Source of the DNA: Streptomyces sp. SCSIO 30461
GTDB taxonomy: Bacteria; Actinomycetota; Actinomycetes; Streptomycetales; Streptomycetaceae
NCBI RefSeq assembly: GCF_037023745.1
Contig: NZ_CP146101.1
Coordinates: forward strand, 6,836,001 to 6,900,000
Direction: 5' to 3'
Length of the DNA: 64,000 bases
Position numbers and translations under genes: made by a program. Shown here in pieces: positions 50,223 through 60,409 of the stretch. The notes beneath the pieces are model-generated. The model ran no database searches and had not been told where the DNA came from. It was given only the letters and a program-made list of their open reading frames with translations. Position 1 is the stretch's first letter; the number at the start of each line of letters is the position of its first letter.

Positions 50223-52670
50223 ATGAGCAGCATCGCAACCGACCCCTCGGCAACGGACACCCCCCGTATCGAACTCCTGATCGGCGGCATGACCTGCGCT
50301 TCCTGCGCGGCCCGGGTCGAGAAGAAGCTCAACCGCATGAACGGCGTCACGGCGACGGTGAACTACGCGACGGAGAAGGCCCGTGTCTCCTACGGCGAAG
50401 GCATCGCGGTGCCCGACCTGATCGCCGTGGTCGAGAAGACCGGATACACGGCGACACCCCTGACCAGTGCGCCGTCCAGCACTCCGTCCAGCGCCGCTGC
50501 CCCGGCCTCCCCGTCCGCGCCCGTGACTCGGGCAGGTGGCACCCGGACTCCCACCTCACCCGCCGGCGCCCCGAACGGGGCTGGAGCCGCCCCCGTGCCC
50601 TTGGCCCCGTCCGGTTCCGCGCCCCCGTCCACGTCCACGTCCGGGTCCCGGCCCGGCCGCGCAGCCGAGGCCCGGGAGCACGATCAGGATCAGACAGCGC
50701 CCGCACTCACCGCTCTGCGGCAACGGCTGGCCGTCTCCGCGCTGCTCGCCGCGCCCGTCGTCCTGATGGGCATGATCCCCGCGCTCCAGTTCCAGTACTG
50801 GCAGTGGCTCTCCCTCACCCTTGCCGCGCCGGTCGTGGTCTGGGGCGGGCTGCCCTTCCACCGCGCCGCCTGGACCAATCTCCGGCACGGCGCGGCCACG
50901 ATGGACACCCTGGTCTCCCTGGGCACTCTGGCGGCCTTCGGCTGGTCGCTGTGGGCCCTGTTCTTCGGGCATGCCGGGATGCCCGGCATGCGCCACGGCT
51001 TCGAGTTCACCATCACCGCCTCCGCGGCGGGCGCGGACAGCTCGTCGGCCGTCTATCTCGAGGTCGCCGCGGGAGTGGTCACCTTCCTGCTGCTCGGGCG
51101 CTACCTGGAGGCACGGGCGAAGCGGAAGGCCGGCTCCGCCCTCCGCGCCATGCTGGAGCTCGGCGCCAAGGACGTCGCCGTGCTCAGAGACGGTGCGGAG
51201 GTACGCGTCCCGGCCGCCGGGCTGGCGGTCGGCGACCTGTTCGTCGTACGCCCCGGCGAGAAGATCGCCACCGACGGCACCGTGACCGAGGGCTCATCGG
51301 CCGTCGACGCGTCGATGCTGACCGGCGAGTCCGTTCCTGTCGACGTGACCGTCGGGGACGACGTCACCGGCGCCACCGTCAACGCGGCGGGCCGGCTCGT
51401 CGTGCGAGCGACCCGTGTCGGCGCCGACACCCAGCTGGCCCGGATGGCACGCATGGTCGAGGACGCCCAGAACGGCAAGGCCGCGGTACAGCGTCTAGCC
51501 GACCGGATCTCGGCCGTCTTCGTACCCGCCGTGCTGCTCATCGCGCTCGGCACCCTGGTGGTCTGGCTGCTCACCACGAACGACCCTGCCGCCGCCTTCA
51601 CCGCGGCCGTCGCCGTGCTGATCATCGCCTGCCCCTGCGCCCTGGGGCTCGCCACCCCGACCGCGCTCATGGTGGGAACGGGGCGCGGCGCCCAGCTCGG
51701 GATCCTCATCAAGGGGCCCGAAGTGCTGGAGTCGACCCACACGGTCGACACCGTCGTCCTCGACAAGACCGGGACGGTCACCACCGGCCGGATGCGCCTG
51801 CGGGAGGTGCTTGTCACCGGATCAGCGACCCAGGAAGAACTGCTGCGGTACGCGGGGGCCCTGGAGCACGCATCGGAGCACCCCGTCGCGCGCGCCATCG
51901 CGGCCGGTGCCGAGGAGCGACTGGGCACCACCGGACTACCGGCCGCCGAGGCATTCGAGAACGTTCCCGGCCTTGGTGTGCGCGGCACGGTCGAAGGCCG
52001 TGCCGTCCTGGTCGGACGGGCCCCGCTGCTTCGGGAAGCGGACATCGAGCCACCGCCCGAGCTGACCGGCGCCTCATCGGCGGGCACCGCCGTCGCCGTC
52101 GCCTGGGACGGTGCCGCACGCGGGGTGCTGGTCGTCGCCGACGAGGTCAAGGCCACCAGCGCCGAGGCCGTGGCACGACTGCGGGCACTCGGCCTGAAGC
52201 CGGTACTTCTGACGGGCGACAACAGCTCGGTCGCCCGTGCGGTCGCCGCCGAGGTCGGTATCGACGAGGTCTACGCCGAGGTACTGCCGCAGGACAAGGT
52301 GGCCACCGTGCAGCGGCTCCAGGCGGCGGGCCGCAGGGTCGCCATGGTGGGGGACGGGGTGAACGACGCCCCCGCGCTGGCCGCTGCGGACCTCGGACTG
52401 GCCATGGGCACCGGCACGGACGCGGCCATCGAAGCGGGCGATCTCACGCTCGTCAGAGGTGATCTCCTCGTCGCCGCCGACGCCATCCGGCTCTCCCGGC
52501 GTACCCTCGCCACCATCAAGGGGAACCTGTTCTGGGCCTTCGGCTACAACGTCGCGGCCCTGCCGCTGGCCGCCGCCGGACTGCTGAATCCCATGATCGC
52601 CGGATTCGCCATGGCTTTCTCGTCCGTTTTCGTGGTCAGCAACAGCCTTCGTCTGCGATCCTTCACGTGA
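50223..52670 (+). CDS. copA: Copper-exporting P1B-type ATPase
   Basis: This 815-residue pump has an N-terminal HMA domain ([16 protein letters not shown]), a long Pro/Ser/Ala-rich linker (about residues 80-155), membrane helices, the actuator MLTGESVPV, the CPC metal site [16 protein letters not shown], the phosphorylation site DKTGTVTTG, the [11 protein letters not shown] motif, and [20 protein letters not shown]. All catalytic motifs are present. It exports Cu(I). The low-complexity linker between HMA and the first helix is unusually long and GC-rich. It is co-directional with copZ and likely under CsoR control. Confidence 0.96.
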   Translation: MSSIATDPSATDTPRIELLIGGMTCASCAARVEKKLNRMNGVTATVNYATEKARVSYGEGIAVPDLIAVVEKTGYTATPLTSAPSSTPSSAAAPASPSAPVTRAGGTRTPTSPAGAPNGAGAAPVPLAPSGSAPPSTSTSGSRPGRAAEAREHDQDQTAPALTALRQRLAVSALLAAPVVLMGMIPALQFQYWQWLSLTLAAPVVVWGGLPFHRAAWTNLRHGAATMDTLVSLGTLAAFGWSLWALFFGHAGMPGMRHGFEFTITASAAGADSSSAVYLEVAAGVVTFLLLGRYLEARAKRKAGSALRAMLELGAKDVAVLRDGAEVRVPAAGLAVGDLFVVRPGEKIATDGTVTEGSSAVDASMLTGESVPVDVTVGDDVTGATVNAAGRLVVRATRVGADTQLARMARMVEDAQNGKAAVQRLADRISAVFVPAVLLIALGTLVVWLLTTNDPAAAFTAAVAVLIIACPCALGLATPTALMVGTGRGAQLGILIKGPEVLESTHTVDTVVLDKTGTVTTGRMRLREVLVTGSATQEELLRYAGALEHASEHPVARAIAAGAEERLGTTGLPAAEAFENVPGLGVRGTVEGRAVLVGRAPLLREADIEPPPELTGASSAGTAVAVAWDGAARGVLVVADEVKATSAEAVARLRALGLKPVLLTGDNSSVARAVAAEVGIDEVYAEVLPQDKVATVQRLQAAGRRVAMVGDGVNDAPALAAADLGLAMGTGTDAAIEAGDLTLVRGDLLVAADAIRLSRRTLATIKGNLFWAFGYNVAALPLAAAGLLNPMIAGFAMAFSSVFVVSNSLRLRSFT

Positions 52671-52699
52671 TACACAGGACCTTCACAAAGAGATCCAGA

Positions 52700-53003
52700 T
52701 CACAGATATTTGTGGGTAACCATTCGGGCTCTTCGCGAGTCTAAGTGGGCGATGCCAGAACGTCTTGGGGGACGTTCATGGGATGTCTTGGGGGACGTCC
52801 CAGGCAAGCGTTGGCCGGGGCACGTAGACCGGGGAGCTTTGAGCGGCCCTCCCGACATACGTACCCCGGCAGACCGCGCGAAGAGCTTCTGCTGAGTACC
52901 AACCAGCAGACGCCCGGGCCGGATCCCGTGGGGGGAATCCGCACCGGGGATATGGGAAGCGCCCCGCTCGCCGACCCGTGGGGGGATCGGCGACGGGGCG
53001 CTT
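52700..53003 (+). ncRNA. Candidate structured small RNA between copA and citrate synthase
   Basis: The 393-base gap holds no gene of convincing coding character. It contains a string of hairpins: GAACGTC-TTGGGG-GACGTTC (52758-52777), GGGATGTC-TTGGGG-GACGTCCC (52780-52801), TCTGCTG/CAGCAGA (52888-52910), and a final terminator stem (52957-53003). The first two loops are identical, and two further loops display GTGGGGGGA. The rightward orientation is inferred from the terminator. I recall an S. coelicolor small RNA called scr2736 beside the citrate synthase gene SCO2736; this may be its counterpart, but I could not compare the sequences. A 47-codon ORF from ATG 52752 overlaps it but lacks a clear ribosome site. 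Confidence 0.45.
52957..53003. terminator. Bidirectional terminator hairpin
   Basis: AAGCGCCCCG and TCGCCGA (52957-52974) pair with TCGGCGA and CGGGGCGCTT (52987-53003) around a CCCGTGGGGGGA loop. It lies between the small-RNA region and the convergent citrate synthase gene. Confidence 0.8.
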
Positions 53004-53063
53004 CTTCGTCTCCTGTGCACCGCCTCCGTCGTCAGACGCCCGGAAGCGGACGGGCACGTCGCG

Positions 53064-54353
<1,290 letters not shown>

Positions 54354-54520
54354 GTCATCCCTCACCGACGTAGTGCCTCTTCTTTGAGGTGCCCTGACTG
54401 TCTCTACCTTCCCCCATTCGGCAGAGGAGAGTGCACTCGGGGTCGGCCTATGGGCCGACTGGCGGCACTCAGTGCCGTCAACCTTCTCATCCTGCCCCCT
54501 TCGCCCTGGTTCCGAAAGTC

Positions 54521-56749
54521 TTAGGCGATCTTTCGCACGGGCCTTTCACCCGCCAGCCGGTGATCAAGCGCGGTGAAGCGCCTGCCTGCGGAAACGGTGC
54601 GCACGGCCTGCCCTATGGCCTTGCGGGAGCCGACCAGGACCACGAGCTTCTTGGCTCGGGTGACAGCCGTGTACAGGAGATTCCGCTGGAGCATCATCCA
54701 GGCACTGGTGGTGACCGGAATCACGACCGCCGGATACTCGCTGCCCTGGGACCGGTGGATCGTCACCGCGTACGCGTGCGCGAGCTCGTCCAGCTCGTCG
54801 AAGTCGTAGGGCACCTCCTCGTCCTCGTCGGTGAGCACGGTCAGCCGCTGGTCGACCAGGTTGAGCGAGGTCACCACGCCGACCGTCCCGTTGAAGACTC
54901 CGTTCCTCCCCTTCTCGTAATTGTTGCGAACCTGGGTGACCTTGTCGCCCACACGGAACACCCGGCCGCCGAAGCGCTTCTCGGCCAGGTCCGGCCGGCC
55001 GGGTGTGATCGCCTGCTGCAACAATCCGTTGAGGGTGCCGGCGCCCGCCGGTCCCCGGTGCATGGGGGCGAGCACCTGCACGTCCCGCCGGGGATCCAGG
55101 CCGAACCGGGCGGGGAGGCGCCGGGCCGCGACATCCACGGTGAGCCGCCCCACCTCCTCGGTGTCGTCCTCCACGAACAGGAAGAAGTCGTCGAGGCCTT
55201 GGGTCAGGGGTGGTATCCCTGAGTTGATGCGGTGGGCGTTGGTGACCACACCCGACTGCTGCGCCTGCCGGAAGATCCGGGTCAGCCGGACACTGGGGAC
55301 CGGGCCCGCCTCCGCGAGCAGGTCCCTCAGCACCTCGCCCGCGCCCACGCTGGGCAGCTGGTCCACATCCCCCACCAGGAGCAGATGCGCTCCGGGTGCC
55401 ACGGCCTTCGCCAGTTTGTTGGCGAGGAGCAGATCCAGCATGGAGGCCTCGTCGACGACCACCAGATCGGCGTCGAGCGGGCGGTCACGGTCGAACGCGG
55501 CATCACCACCCGGCTTGAGCTCCAGCAACCGGTGCACGGTGGACGCGTCGGCTCCGGTCAGCTCCGAAAGGCGTTTCGCCGCACGCCCCGTGGGCGCGGC
55601 GAGAACCACCTTCGCCTTCTTCGCCCGCGCGAGCTCCACGATCGAGCGCACTGTGAAGGACTTGCCGCAGCCCGGCCCTCCGGTGAGGACCGCCACCTTG
55701 CGGGTGAGCGCGAGCTGTACGGCCTGCTGCTGCTCGGGCGCGAGCTCGGCTCCCGTACGGTCGGCGAGCCACGCCAGCGCCTTGTCCCAGGCGACGTCCT
55801 GGAACGCCGGCATCCGGTCGTCGTCCGCGCGCAGCAACCGGAGCAGTTGGGCCGAGAGGGAGAGCTCGGCCCGATGGAACGGCACCAGATACACGGCGGT
55901 GACCGGGTCCCCGCCTTCCGGATCGGGGACCTGCTCGCGTACGACGCCTTCCTCCTCGGCCGCAAGCTCGGCGAGGCACTCGATGACCAGGCCGGTGTCG
56001 ACCTGGAGCAGCTTCACCGCGTCGGCGATAAGCCGTTCCTCGGGCAGGAAGCAGTGGCCCTGGTCGGTGGACTGCGACAGGGCGTACTGGAGACCGGCCT
56101 TGACCCGGTCGGGGCTGTCGTGGGGTATGCCGACCGCCTGGGCGATCCGGTCTGCGGTGAGGAAGCCGATGCCCCAGACATCCGCTGCCAGGCGGTACGG
56201 CTGGTTCTTCACGACGGAGATGGATGCGTCTGAGTACTTCTTGTAGATGCGCACGGCGATGGATGTGGAGACTCCGACGCCCTGGAGGAAGACCATGACC
56301 TCCTTGATGGCTTTCTGCTCCTCCCAGGCGGTCCCGATCATCCGGGTCCGCTTGGGCCCCAGGCCGGGAACCTCGATGAGCTTCCCGGGCTCCTGCTCGA
56401 TGACGTCGAGAGTGTCGGCACCGAAGTGATCGACAATGCGCTCGGCGATCTTCGGTCCGATCCCCTTGATCAGCCCTGAACCGAGATAGCGGCGGATCCC
56501 CTGGATCGTGGCGGGGAGGACCGTGGTGTAGTTCTCCACGCTGAACTGCTTGCCGTACTGGGGGTGGGAGCCCCAACGCCCTTCCATGCGCAGCGACTCG
56601 CCCGGCTGTGCCCCGAGGAGCGAGCCGACCACCGTGAGGAGGTCACCACTGCCGCGGCCGGTGTCGACACGGGCGACCGTGTACCCGTTCTCCTCGTTGG
56701 CGTAGGTGATCCGCTCGAGGACCCCTTCGACGACTGCCAGGTTGGACAT
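54521..56749 (-). CDS. recD2: RecD2-type ATP-dependent DNA helicase
   Basis: This 742-residue 5'-3' helicase has an N-terminal OB-like region (VEGVLERITYANEENGYTVARV), helix-hairpin-helix repeats (GIGPKIAERIVDHFG, VPGLGPKRTRMIG), Walker A VLTGGPGCGKSFTVRSI, Walker B LVVVDEASMLD, LLVGDVDQLPSVGAGEVLRDL, and the C-terminal motif VI HRSQGSEYPAVVIPV with LLYTAVTRAKKLVVLVG. The N-terminal extension distinguishes RecD2 from RecBCD RecD. It acts in DNA repair and replication-fork maintenance. Confidence 0.95.
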   Translation of the reverse strand: MSNLAVVEGVLERITYANEENGYTVARVDTGRGSGDLLTVVGSLLGAQPGESLRMEGRWGSHPQYGKQFSVENYTTVLPATIQGIRRYLGSGLIKGIGPKIAERIVDHFGADTLDVIEQEPGKLIEVPGLGPKRTRMIGTAWEEQKAIKEVMVFLQGVGVSTSIAVRIYKKYSDASISVVKNQPYRLAADVWGIGFLTADRIAQAVGIPHDSPDRVKAGLQYALSQSTDQGHCFLPEERLIADAVKLLQVDTGLVIECLAELAAEEEGVVREQVPDPEGGDPVTAVYLVPFHRAELSLSAQLLRLLRADDDRMPAFQDVAWDKALAWLADRTGAELAPEQQQAVQLALTRKVAVLTGGPGCGKSFTVRSIVELARAKKAKVVLAAPTGRAAKRLSELTGADASTVHRLLELKPGGDAAFDRDRPLDADLVVVDEASMLDLLLANKLAKAVAPGAHLLLVGDVDQLPSVGAGEVLRDLLAEAGPVPSVRLTRIFRQAQQSGVVTNAHRINSGIPPLTQGLDDFFLFVEDDTEEVGRLTVDVAARRLPARFGLDPRRDVQVLAPMHRGPAGAGTLNGLLQQAITPGRPDLAEKRFGGRVFRVGDKVTQVRNNYEKGRNGVFNGTVGVVTSLNLVDQRLTVLTDEDEEVPYDFDELDELAHAYAVTIHRSQGSEYPAVVIPVTTSAWMMLQRNLLYTAVTRAKKLVVLVGSRKAIGQAVRTVSAGRRFTALDHRLAGERPVRKIA

Positions 56750-56882
56750 GTTCCGACGCTACCGTTCCGGTCGGACAGCGCGTACCTCCTGCGGATGAAT
56801 CGGGGGCATCACGGCCTGGCCGGTGTTCTGCGACGACCGCGCCGCCGCGTCGGAAGCCGCGTGCGCAGGACGATCAGCTCAA

Positions 56883-56908
56883 GGGGCCCGGTCATACGAC
56901 CGGGCCCC
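56883..56908. terminator. Hairpin upstream of the lacI-type gene
   Basis: GGGGCCCGGTC (56883-56893) and GACCGGGCCCC (56898-56908) form a perfect stem with an ATAC loop. It is a strong terminator or insulator in a 216-base gap with no other feature seen. Confidence 0.6.
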
Positions 56909-56965
56909 GTTCACTCCCCCCGTCATCGGACTCTTCGGATCCCCCCAGATCCCCCCGGAGCCCTG

Positions 56966-57034
56966 ATGACAACTACGACTCACGTCACGCCGGAAGGGTT
57001 GCACTATTGCGAGCTGTTATTTTTTCGGGATTAA
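56966..57034 (+). CDS. 22-codon ORF upstream of the LacI gene, with a TTA codon
   Basis: ATG 56966 has GGAG six bases upstream and reads MTTTTHVTPEGLHYCELLFFRD before TAA, 31 bases ahead of the LacI start. The stretch is far more AT-rich than its surroundings (TTATTTTTTC). Codon 18 is TTA (57017-57019), which in Streptomyces depends on the bldA tRNA. It may be a leader peptide or a small protein. There is no homology evidence. Confidence 0.35.
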   Translation: MTTTTHVTPEGLHYCELLFFRD

Positions 57035-57065
57035 GGGCGCGGCTCGATCTCCCCCGGAGGTAGCG

Positions 57066-58163
57066 ATGACGGTCACGCTGGTGGATGTGGCGGCCCGCGC
57101 CCGGGTGTCCCCGGCGACCGTCTCACGCGTCCTCAACGGCAACTACCCCGTGGCGGCGGCCACTCGGGAGCGGGTGCTGCGAGCCGTCGACGAGCTGGAC
57201 TACGTACTCAACGGACCGGCCAGCTCCCTTGCCGCGGCCACATCCGACCTGGTCGGCATCCTCGTCAACGACATCGCCGATCCATTCTTCGGGATCATCG
57301 CAGGGGCGGCACAGACGGCGATCGGCGAGCGGGTGACCGGGCGGGCAGGCGGCGAGAAGCTGGCGGTGGTCTGCAACACGGGCGGCTCGGCCGAGCGAGA
57401 GCTCACCTTTCTGACTCTGCTGCAGCGGCAGCGCGCGGCGGCGGTGATCCTGACCGGTGGAGCCTTGGAGGATCCGAGGCACACCGCCGCGGTGTCGGCG
57501 AAGCTGGCGAAGCTCGCGGCCGGCGGTACGTCCGTGGTGCTCTGCGGCCGCCCGCCCTTGCCCTGCGGGCCGTCGACGGTGACGCTCACTTTCGACCATC
57601 GCGGCGGGAGTCGGCGACTCACCGAGCATCTGATCGCACTGGGGCATCGCCGCATCGGCTATATCGCGGGCCCGCCGGACCGGACCACGACACGACAACG
57701 GCTCGAGGGGCATCGGGCGGCCCTGGCCTGGGCGGGGATCGGCGGAAGCGATGTGGACGAAGGAGGTCACGGAACCGCAGCGGACCGGGAACGCCTCACG
57801 GTGTACGGCAGCTACGAACGCTGCTCGGGCTTCGACGCCACGCTGGAGTTGTTGAGCCGCGACCCGGGTCTCACCGCGATCGCGGCGGCCAACGACACGG
57901 TCGCCCTGGGGGCCTGCGCCGCTCTCCGCGAGCAGGGGCTGCGCGTTCCGGAAGACGTGTCGGTGGCGGGCTTCGACGATCTGCCGTTTTCGGCGGACAC
58001 CGTTCCGGCACTGACGACGGTACGGCTGCCGCTGCACATGGCGGGAAGGCGAGCGGGCCGACTGGCGGTGGGCGCGGAGAAGCCACCGCCGGGCGAGGCC
58101 GAGACGATCGGCGCCGAGCTGGTCGCGCGGGCGTCGACCGCCCCGCCTCCGCGGGCGGTGTGA
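57066..58163 (+). CDS. LacI-family transcriptional regulator
   Basis: This 365-residue protein has the N-terminal HTH TLVDVAARARVSPATVSRVLNG, the hinge VLNGPASSLAAATSDLVGILV, and a periplasmic-binding-protein-like domain (FGIIAGAAQTAI, RRIGYIAGPPDRTTTRQRLEG, AIAAANDTVALGACAALREQG, VSVAGFDDLPFS). ATG 57066 follows GGAGG. The GH3 glycosidase lies downstream in the same direction, about 270 bases on, so it may regulate sugar or amino-sugar release. The effector is unknown. Confidence 0.92.
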   Translation: MTVTLVDVAARARVSPATVSRVLNGNYPVAAATRERVLRAVDELDYVLNGPASSLAAATSDLVGILVNDIADPFFGIIAGAAQTAIGERVTGRAGGEKLAVVCNTGGSAERELTFLTLLQRQRAAAVILTGGALEDPRHTAAVSAKLAKLAAGGTSVVLCGRPPLPCGPSTVTLTFDHRGGSRRLTEHLIALGHRRIGYIAGPPDRTTTRQRLEGHRAALAWAGIGGSDVDEGGHGTAADRERLTVYGSYERCSGFDATLELLSRDPGLTAIAAANDTVALGACAALREQGLRVPEDVSVAGFDDLPFSADTVPALTTVRLPLHMAGRRAGRLAVGAEKPPPGEAETIGAELVARASTAPPPRAV

Positions 58164-58236
58164 GCCGGACTCCGAGTACGCGGGCCGCCGCTCCGCGAGT
58201 TGTCCACAGGCCTTGAACGGTGTCGGCGTCCGAACC

Positions 58237-58345
58237 TAAAAGGGCTGTCCCGTAATCCCCGGCGGGCGCGCGACGACAGCTACGGCACTCCCCCTGGCTT
58301 CGCCGGGAGGTGCCCCCACGCTGCGTTCCGGCGTCCCACCCGCGT
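58237..58345. repeat. Possible dispersed Streptomyces repeat or terminator remnant
   Basis: The non-coding stretch starts AGGGCTGTCCCGTAATCCCC and includes CTCCCCCTGGCTTCGCCGGGAGGTGCCCCCA, in which short self-complementary parts can pair. Such GC-rich blocks recur between genes in Streptomyces. Only one copy is in the window. Confidence 0.3.
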
Positions 58346-58432
58346 GCCCTTCCCTCACTCCGACCGTGACTGGCGGTTACTTTCCCTACTGGCATGGCTT
58401 CTTGGCAGATTCCCTCGTGTAAGGAGCAACCG

Positions 58433-60304
58433 ATGCAGGACCGGAGCACACCTCCCGGCCCCTCCAGTTCCCCCAGGACCTCCTGGCCCTCCGCACCCTC
58501 CAGACGCGTCGTGCTCACCGCGACGGCGTTCGGCGCCTCGGCTCTCATGCTCGCGCCTGCGCAGTCCGCTGCCGACTCCCGTAGCAGCGTCGAGCAGCTC
58601 GTCTCCCGGATGAGCCTGGAAGAGAAGGTCGGACAGCTCTTCGTGATGCGGGTGTACGGGCACTCCGCCACCGCACCCGACAAGGCCGATGTGGATGCCA
58701 ACCTACGGGAGATCGGCGTCCGGAACGCCGCCGAGCTGATCCGGCGCTATCACGTGGGCGGAATCATCTACTTCGCCTGGGCGCACAACACCGGGAACCC
58801 GCAGCGGATCACCGGTCTCTCCCGCGGCATCCAGCGGGCGGGGCTCGCCCAGCCGACACCCGTCCCGCTGCTGATCTCAACCGATCAGGAACACGGCGCC
58901 GTCGCCCGTGTGGGCAGACCGGCGACGCTGATGCCGGGGGCGATGGCGCTGGGGGCAGGCGGATCGAGAACCGATGCCTGTGAGGCGGCGCGGATCGCGG
59001 GAGAGGAGCTGGCGGCGATGGGCATCAACCAGAACTACGCGCCGGTGGCCGATGTGAATGTCAACCCGGCCAACCCCGTCATCGGTGTCCGCTCCTTCGG
59101 CGCCGACCCCTGCGCCGTGGCCGGGCTGGTCGTCGCACAGGTGAAGGGATACCAGAGCGCCGGAATCGCGGCCACGGTCAAACACTTCCCGGGCCACGGC
59201 GACACCGAAAGCGACAGCCACCACGCCCTGCCCACCATCCGCCACACCCGTGAGCAGTGGGACGAGTTGGACGCACCGCCGTTCCGGGCGGCGGTCGCCG
59301 CAGGGGTCGATTCGATCATGACCGCGCACATCGTGGTCCCCTCGCTCGATCCGAGCGAAGACCCGGCGACGCTCTCCCGCCCCATCGTCACCGGCGTCCT
59401 GCGCGAACAACTCGGCTACGAAGGGGTCGTCGTCACCGACGCCCTCGATATGGCCGGGGTCCGGCAGAAGTACGGCGACGACCGCGTACCGGTGCTCGCG
59501 CTCAAGGCGGGCTGCGACCAGCTGCTCAATCCGCCGAATTTGGACCTGGCCTGGAGCGCGGTCCTCACCGCTGTCAGAAGTGGTGAACTGACCGAGCAGC
59601 GCCTTGACCAGTCGGTCATGCGCATCCTCCGCCTGAAGGCGAAGCTGGGCCTGCTGCGCGATCCGCTCGCGGCTCGCCGGGAGGTGCTCGGCACCGTGGG
59701 GGCCGAGGCCCATCTCCTGACCGCCGACCGGATCGCCGGGCGGACCACCACCCTGCTGCTGAACGAAGGGGGACTGCTGCCCATCTCCCGTCGCAGCCAT
59801 CCCCGAGTGCTGGTGACCGGCGCCGATCCGGCCTCACCGTCGGGGACCACGGGGCCACCCACGGCCGCACTCGCCAGAGCCTTCGCCGAACTGGGATTCA
59901 AAGCCACCGCCCTCCCCACCGGCATCGCACCCACCGCCGCGAATGTCGAGGAGGCGGTGACAGCGGCGGCAGGCATGGACGTGGTCGTCGTGGCGACGTA
60001 CAACATCGCGGCCGACGGTCCGCAGCGGATTCTGGTGTCCCGGATGGCCGCGACCGGTGTGCCCGTGATCACGGTGGCGATCCGCAACCCCTACGACATC
60101 GCGCAGTTGAGCGGGTTCGGTATCGCCGCCTCGCTGGCCGCGTACGGGTGGACGGATGTGGAACTGCGAGCCGCCGTACGCGTGATGGCCGGGCGGACGG
60201 AGCCTGTGGGCCGGCTGCCGGTGCCGGTTCCGCATGCGGAGGACCCGGCGCGGATGCTCTATCCGATCGGCTTCGGGGCGATGTACCGGCGTTCTGGCGT
60301 CTGA
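58433..60304 (+). CDS. Secreted GH3 beta-N-acetylhexosaminidase-like glycosidase
   Basis: This 623-residue protein begins with a Tat-type signal (SRRVVLTATAFGASALMLAPAQSAA). The GH3 N-domain carries EEKVGQLFVMRVYG, PLLISTDQEHGAVARVG, the NagZ-type KHFPGHGDTESDSH loop and the nucleophile Asp in GVVVTDALDMAGV. A C-terminal GH3 sandwich follows. The KHFPGHGDT loop, with its catalytic Asp-His, marks beta-N-acetylglucosaminidases. ATG 58433 has AAGGAG upstream. It probably degrades chitin or peptidoglycan fragments outside the cell, under the LacI regulator. Confidence 0.92.
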   Translation: MQDRSTPPGPSSSPRTSWPSAPSRRVVLTATAFGASALMLAPAQSAADSRSSVEQLVSRMSLEEKVGQLFVMRVYGHSATAPDKADVDANLREIGVRNAAELIRRYHVGGIIYFAWAHNTGNPQRITGLSRGIQRAGLAQPTPVPLLISTDQEHGAVARVGRPATLMPGAMALGAGGSRTDACEAARIAGEELAAMGINQNYAPVADVNVNPANPVIGVRSFGADPCAVAGLVVAQVKGYQSAGIAATVKHFPGHGDTESDSHHALPTIRHTREQWDELDAPPFRAAVAAGVDSIMTAHIVVPSLDPSEDPATLSRPIVTGVLREQLGYEGVVVTDALDMAGVRQKYGDDRVPVLALKAGCDQLLNPPNLDLAWSAVLTAVRSGELTEQRLDQSVMRILRLKAKLGLLRDPLAARREVLGTVGAEAHLLTADRIAGRTTTLLLNEGGLLPISRRSHPRVLVTGADPASPSGTTGPPTAALARAFAELGFKATALPTGIAPTAANVEEAVTAAAGMDVVVVATYNIAADGPQRILVSRMAATGVPVITVAIRNPYDIAQLSGFGIAASLAAYGWTDVELRAAVRVMAGRTEPVGRLPVPVPHAEDPARMLYPIGFGAMYRRSGV

Positions 60305-60343
60305 CGGACGTGCACCGCGGCAACCGGCCGGGGACCTCCCGGG

Positions 60344-60382
60344 CGCGCCCGGCCGGGTGTGACACTCGGCCGGCCGGGCGCG
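60344..60382. terminator. Bidirectional terminator hairpin
   Basis: CGCGCCCGGCCGG (60344-60356) and CCGGCCGGGCGCG (60370-60382) form a perfect 13-bp stem between the convergent GH3 and PS-10 peptidase genes. Confidence 0.75.
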
Positions 60383-60409
60383 ATCCCTACACGGAAGCGG
60401 AGTGGATCG

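Noticed and set aside
52752..52895. A 47-codon protein-coding gene
   Set aside because: It has no clear ribosome site, and its first third is entirely taken up by two perfect hairpins, which points to RNA structure rather than codon selection.
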